Shown here piece by piece: positions 5,970 to 9,381 of a DNA stretch of 9,381 bases. A model generated the notes under the pieces. The model was not told the DNA's origin. It saw only the letters and a program-made list of their open reading frames with translations, and did no database searches. The number at the start of each line of letters is the position of its first letter. Positions within the stretch are counted from its first letter, which is position 1. The position numbers and the translations under genes were made by a program. The DNA is from Treponema sp. (GTDB lineage Bacteria; Spirochaetota; Spirochaetia; Treponematales; Breznakiellaceae), in the NCBI GenBank assembly GCA_031284195.1, contig JAITAI010000308.1, positions 1 to 9,381 of the forward strand, in the 5' to 3' direction.

Positions 5970-7658
5970 TTAGGTACTTCCGGTAGAGGGGTACCTGCGT
6001 ACCTCCTGGAGGGTCAAGTCAAAGAGTTTAACCAGAGGGTCGATTTCTATGCGTACCCGGTTCAGAAAGGAAAGGTCCGTTCCTGAAGGACGGCGGCCCC
6101 CTGCTCCAGCACATTCAGGAAAATGCGCCCAAAGGTAATCACAGTCGTCTAGCAAGGTCTCAAGGTTTTCAGGAGCTTGGGGCCTGTTTCCAGTGAGTAT
6201 ATCCCGAAGCAGTATCAGGGCGTCTCGTTCCCGGCAGATGAAGGTGTCTACTGCTGCGGTTATGGCCGCCCCCATATACCAGGGTTTAGGAATCCTGCTG
6301 GTTTCACTGGGGAGGCCCTTTCCCAATACCTCCAAGGCCTCTTCTAAGGATAGGCTCCGTAGTCCTAAGGGCAGGCCCAGGCCGGTAATATCCTGTATCC
6401 AGGGGTCTTGGGCAAATTCTTGTTCAAAGAGGTCCCGATAGGTCTTCAGCACAGGATCGGTCCGTTGGGATAGCCCTGCTTTGGAACGGACCGCCTCTGT
6501 ACCGGACCGAAACGCCGCCTCAGCCATGAGGATACTCCTAAAACGGGTTTGCCGGTGTAATCGTTCCCGGTGCCCTGGGGTGGATCGAGCATGAAATCTA
6601 TCCAGCGTAAAGGCGAAATCCAGACCTCCGATGATGATAGGGCCGGTGGAAAGACGCCGGGCTAGGGCTACTGCGGTAAGTCCCACTGAACCCAAGGGGG
6701 GGAAGGTTTCCGGGAGCAGCCCTGCTGATGCAAGCCGCTGGAACAGACGAAGCCTGGTCCAGGGAGTAGCAAAGAGCCAGGGATGGCCGCCAAGGACTTC
6801 CCGGGTAGCAGGAAGCGCGGAAAGATCCATGGCAAGGGGAATTTCCCAGGAACCTATACCGATGAAGTCCCGGAGGTTCCAATGCTGACTTTCTAGGGCG
6901 ACTAGGAGATCCGGTTTGATGTTCCAGTCTTTTAAGGGCTGCAGACAGGTATCCACCCCAATTATCTTGAAGGGTCGAGAGCTTTCAGCGAGGGCCGCTC
7001 CCCAGCAGCGATGCAGCCCTTCCAAGACCCCATCCAGAGAAGGCCCTGCCCCGAGAACCAGAACCGGCGAAGCGCCTAAGGTACAATTCCGGAGCAGCGG
7101 GGCTTGAGGAATGAGGGCCAGGTTGCGGATGGCATTCCGAATATACCGCCGGCCCATCTTCACCAGGGTCATGGCGTTACCCCAGGCAATGGCGATATCC
7201 CGGCGAAGCGCTTCTGCTAGGTTTGTATACCGATCCTCGTATAATTGCCAGCCTCCAGACAAACGAAGGATTTCTAGGCGACGGAACCGGCGGCTCCCCC
7301 AGGTGTTCTGAACCCAAGCGCAGAGCCGGGCCGGATCACCGGAACCGCTGACCAGGCCCAAGGCGGGATTTCTTTTCAGTAAGTCTCCCATGGCTTTATT
7401 GGATAAGGCTAGGAGCTGTTCATTAAGCTCCACACAGAGGATTGCCGAATCAGGGCTTATATGGTTCAGCAGCCACTCAATACCGTACCCATACAAAGGA
7501 GAAGGACAGAAGTAGAGGATCCCTGCTCCCAAGGGAGCTACCTTGACAACCCGTTCCCCTTGGACAATGGGGTCTATAAGGGAGAGGAGGGTCTTTCCTT
7601 TATAAGAGACTGAAAGTCCCCGGCGAGCTTTACACTGCCGGGGTAGTTCATCGGACAT
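5970..7658 (-). CDS. DUF115 / Maf-like protein (6-hydroxymethylpterin pyrophosphokinase MptE-like fold)
   Basis: 562 residues, no signal peptide or membrane segment, so cytoplasmic. The DUF115 (MAF_flag10) core spans about residues 165-355: RYIRNAIRNL, the glycine-rich PVLVLGAGPSLDGVL (198-212), KIIGVDTCLQPLKDWNIKPD (231-250) and PIIIGGLDFAF (340-350). The N-terminal part has a Rossmann-like piece, YGYGIEWLLNHISPDSAILC (56-75), as in motility accessory factors. The family includes archaeal MptE and bacterial Maf proteins needed for flagellin glycosylation with nonulosonic acids. A role in modifying periplasmic flagellins or surface glycans is my inference; the substrate is unknown. The gene begins 12 nt after the stop of the isomerase gene, with only GAGA as a ribosome-binding site, so translational coupling is likely. 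No sugar-synthesis or flagellin gene lies in the window. Confidence 0.85.
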   Translation of the reverse strand: MSDELPRQCKARRGLSVSYKGKTLLSLIDPIVQGERVVKVAPLGAGILYFCPSPLYGYGIEWLLNHISPDSAILCVELNEQLLALSNKAMGDLLKRNPALGLVSGSGDPARLCAWVQNTWGSRRFRRLEILRLSGGWQLYEDRYTNLAEALRRDIAIAWGNAMTLVKMGRRYIRNAIRNLALIPQAPLLRNCTLGASPVLVLGAGPSLDGVLEGLHRCWGAALAESSRPFKIIGVDTCLQPLKDWNIKPDLLVALESQHWNLRDFIGIGSWEIPLAMDLSALPATREVLGGHPWLFATPWTRLRLFQRLASAGLLPETFPPLGSVGLTAVALARRLSTGPIIIGGLDFAFTLDRFHARSTPGHRERLHRQTRFRSILMAEAAFRSGTEAVRSKAGLSQRTDPVLKTYRDLFEQEFAQDPWIQDITGLGLPLGLRSLSLEEALEVLGKGLPSETSRIPKPWYMGAAITAAVDTFICRERDALILLRDILTGNRPQAPENLETLLDDCDYLWAHFPECAGAGGRRPSGTDLSFLNRVRIEIDPLVKLFDLTLQEVRRYPSTGST

Positions 7659-7670
7659 GGCAGGTTTTTC

Positions 7671-9200
7671 TCAATTTAAAGGCTGAATATACTTAAAATA
7701 GATGTCAAAGAAGCGGTCATCCAGTTTTTTGTTAGTAAGAAAATAGTCTCGTAGGTTCTGACTAATAAAGGAACTCATCCAATAGGAGGCATAGGCGGTT
7801 TCTATATACTCTCCGGTGGTTTCATCTTCGCTGATCTCTTCTGAGGGGTATAAGACGACTACCGTATTGCCGACTACCAGAGGCTGAGAGGGGGTGTTTA
7901 CAGAGGTGGAAAAAGCGGTCTGCCAAAAATGTTCATTTGATCCGGCTCCGCTCAGTTCAGGCACGGAGAACGAAGAAAGGCCGGTAAAGATCGGCATCTC
8001 TCCATAATTGAGAGGCAACGGACCAAAGGTACGTTCCAAAAGCCCTTTTTGGATGAGGGCATCCGCGAAACTGCTCTCTATAACCGCAGTTCTAAAGGCT
8101 TCTGCCTCGGTAATAAAGTAGTCCTCCACCCGGCCCCGTTCAAACTCCATAATATAAGTACGGATTTTTTCCAATAACGCCCCGTCTTCGGTATCCGCCG
8201 GATAGGGCGTCTCTTCAGCCCTGAAAAAAGCCCACCCTGTGGGAACCTTCACTAGGGGGCTTAGATCACCCTTGGCCAGGTGGATAAGGGATTCCCGGGC
8301 CTGTTCGTCCGGCACCTCTGGGATAAGCTCATAGGCCATCTTAACCCCCATATCCCCGCCTCGTTCAGCATAAGCATCCTGGGAATAGGTCTGGGCAGCC
8401 TCCTCAAAGGTACTGGTCCCATTGGTAATCGTGCTGAGGATCTGCTGGGCTTCCCGTTCATTAGAGGTGATGGTGATACGAGAGAGATGGGTAACCCGGA
8501 AGAGGGCCTCCTGAGCCGCGGCATAGGCGATGAGTTCCGTATCAGGATAACCCCGCAAAGGCAGGACCGCCATAGAAAAGGTCCGCTTGGGAGAAGCCAT
8601 AGCACGGATAAAGGCCTTTTCTTGGGAGGATATCCTGAGTTCCTCTATATCCCGCTGGTAATACTCTTTGGCAATGCTGTCTTGCACCTGCCGCCACAGG
8701 GCCATCCGGGATGTGGAATCCATGGCCCGGTATTTGGAAGCGGAAAACCGGCCGTTCTCCTGGAATTGGGGGAGCTGGGCCACTTCCCGGTCCACTACCT
8801 CCGGGGGGACTTTATAGCCTGCCTGGTTCATCTCATCCAGTATCGCGGTATGCATGACCGTTTCCTCAAAAGCCTCCCGCCAAATCTGGTAATTGGCAAT
8901 TTGATAATTGGTATCATTCATTGAAGATTGGCGGTATCGGGCTATCATTTCCCGGATCTGGGAGAAGTAATTCCCCGGTACATAGACCAGGGGAATCTTG
9001 TTATAAGAACCAAAGCTGAGATCCGCCGAAGCTGCGGCGCTTGGTACAATAGCAGGAACAAACACGAAGGCCACAATAACGATAACCAACACGATGATGG
9101 TTCCGATGAAAAGGAAGGGATGGGTCTTAAAACGGCGCATGAGGTCCGCTGCAGCGGAATCATCTGAAGCGCTTACGGTTTTTTTGTTCTTTGAAGCCAT
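7671..9200 (-). CDS. Membrane-anchored SurA/PpiD-like peptidyl-prolyl isomerase
   Basis: 509 residues. A basic, polar N-terminus (MASKNKKTV to RRFKTHP) is followed by one membrane helix (about 29-51, FLFIGTIIVLVIVIVAFVF); the rest should face the periplasm. This layout is that of PpiD rather than soluble SurA. Residues about 75-205 form the helical SurA-N-type chaperone region (FEETVMHTAILDEMNQAGY, PPEVVDREV). A parvulin-type PPIC domain lies at about 236-332, with FEEAAQTYSQDAYAERGGDMG and GDLSPLVKVPTGWAFFRAEE. A C-terminal region (390-509) resembles no domain I can name. Likely job: folding or holding exported proteins. It heads a two-gene operon with the DUF115 gene. The start follows AGAGG 11 bases upstream, and a stop lies in frame three codons before the ATG. 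Isomerase activity is not assured; many relatives act only as chaperones. Confidence 0.85.
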   Translation of the reverse strand: MASKNKKTVSASDDSAAADLMRRFKTHPFLFIGTIIVLVIVIVAFVFVPAIVPSAAASADLSFGSYNKIPLVYVPGNYFSQIREMIARYRQSSMNDTNYQIANYQIWREAFEETVMHTAILDEMNQAGYKVPPEVVDREVAQLPQFQENGRFSASKYRAMDSTSRMALWRQVQDSIAKEYYQRDIEELRISSQEKAFIRAMASPKRTFSMAVLPLRGYPDTELIAYAAAQEALFRVTHLSRITITSNEREAQQILSTITNGTSTFEEAAQTYSQDAYAERGGDMGVKMAYELIPEVPDEQARESLIHLAKGDLSPLVKVPTGWAFFRAEETPYPADTEDGALLEKIRTYIMEFERGRVEDYFITEAEAFRTAVIESSFADALIQKGLLERTFGPLPLNYGEMPIFTGLSSFSVPELSGAGSNEHFWQTAFSTSVNTPSQPLVVGNTVVVLYPSEEISEDETTGEYIETAYASYWMSSFISQNLRDYFLTNKKLDDRFFDIYFKYIQPLN

Positions 9201-9237
9201 GAAGTTTCATACCTCTACACATAATGGACTTGATACA

Positions 9238-9289
9238 GAGCCTTTTTCAAAACCCGGTTTTTCAGGAGCAGCCCTTTTGAAAAAGCCTC
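9238..9289 (-). repeat. Imperfect inverted repeat in the leader of the isomerase operon
   Basis: GAGCCTTTTTCAAAA (9238-9252) and TTTTGAAAAAGCCTC (9275-9289) are complementary at 14 of 15 positions, around a 22-base loop. It lies between the candidate promoter and the start codon, so it would fold in the 5' untranslated RNA. No T-run follows on either strand, so it is not a simple terminator. It could be a leader structure, a binding site or a copy of a dispersed intergenic repeat. Confidence 0.55.
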
Positions 9290-9309
9290 TATAAATATAA
9301 GACTTAATC

Positions 9310-9338
9310 ACCATACCTGATCCAGAGGAAATCGTCAA
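9310..9338 (-). promoter_or_regulatory. Candidate promoter of the isomerase-DUF115 operon
   Basis: On the minus strand TTGACG (9338-9333), a 17-bp spacer and TATGGT (9315-9310) match the sigma-70 consensus at 5/6 and 4/6 positions. Transcription would begin near 9303, leaving a leader of about 100 nt that contains the inverted repeat. Confidence 0.45.
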
Positions 9339-9381
9339 TGCGCTATTGGTGAGTCCCAATCAAGGCAGGGGGACGGCAAAT

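Noticed and set aside
8280..8924. 214-codon plus-strand frame opposite the isomerase gene
   Set aside because: The minus strand encodes a recognisable SurA/PpiD-like protein here. The long open frame is explained by GC-rich codon use on the opposite strand.
9208..9365. Open frame of about 50 codons upstream of and in frame with the isomerase
   Set aside because: It ends in TGA three codons before the ATG and crosses the inverted repeat. It could be the tail of nothing recognisable and has no initiation site.

Overview
The window looks like chromosomal DNA from a spirochaete of the genus Treponema, most likely a gut-dwelling species of the termite-symbiont type. The evidence is a truncated lipoprotein with a treponemal signal peptide (MKKRLFFTG start, VTGC lipobox), a single-stranded DNA-binding protein starting MNNLNSILIEGNLVRDP, and a DUF115/Maf-type protein next to a membrane-anchored SurA/PpiD-like chaperone. 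The species is inferred from recognised sequence style, not from a search. Four genes are clearly intact: lacZ-type beta-galactosidase (+), ssb (+), the DUF115 gene (-) and the peptidyl-prolyl isomerase gene (-).

Left part (1-1388): AT-richer, broken DNA. The start of a lipoprotein gene runs off the left edge on the minus strand. Next is a decayed IS5-type transposase, also minus, with two frameshifts, several stops and substituted catalytic positions. A short possible membrane-protein fragment follows. A compact promoter (TTGACA / TATTAT) abuts the lacZ start codon, so the lacZ message may be leaderless.

Middle (1389-5712): a 1099-residue GH2 beta-galactosidase with all recognisable active-site residues. 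Behind it lie about 600 bp of apparently decayed sequence. This holds a strong ribosome-binding site leading into an unrecognised 81-codon ORF, and a secretion-signal ORF cut by a TGA at its eighth codon. Then comes ssb, with an unusual C-terminal tip. Hairpins and an 18-bp perfect palindrome lie between ssb and the convergent operon.

Right part (5970-9381): a minus-strand operon of two genes 12 nt apart. The upstream gene encodes a single-pass membrane-anchored parvulin-type isomerase/chaperone; the downstream one encodes a DUF115 (MptE/Maf-like) protein of the family linked elsewhere to flagellin glycosylation. A candidate promoter and an imperfect 15-bp inverted repeat precede the first gene. 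In a spirochaete, whose flagella are periplasmic and whose flagellins can be glycosylated, pairing an envelope folding factor with a Maf-like protein is suggestive but unproven.

I found no CRISPR array, tRNA, rRNA, phage module or defence system. No clearly new multi-gene system stands out; the more interesting points are listed as findings.
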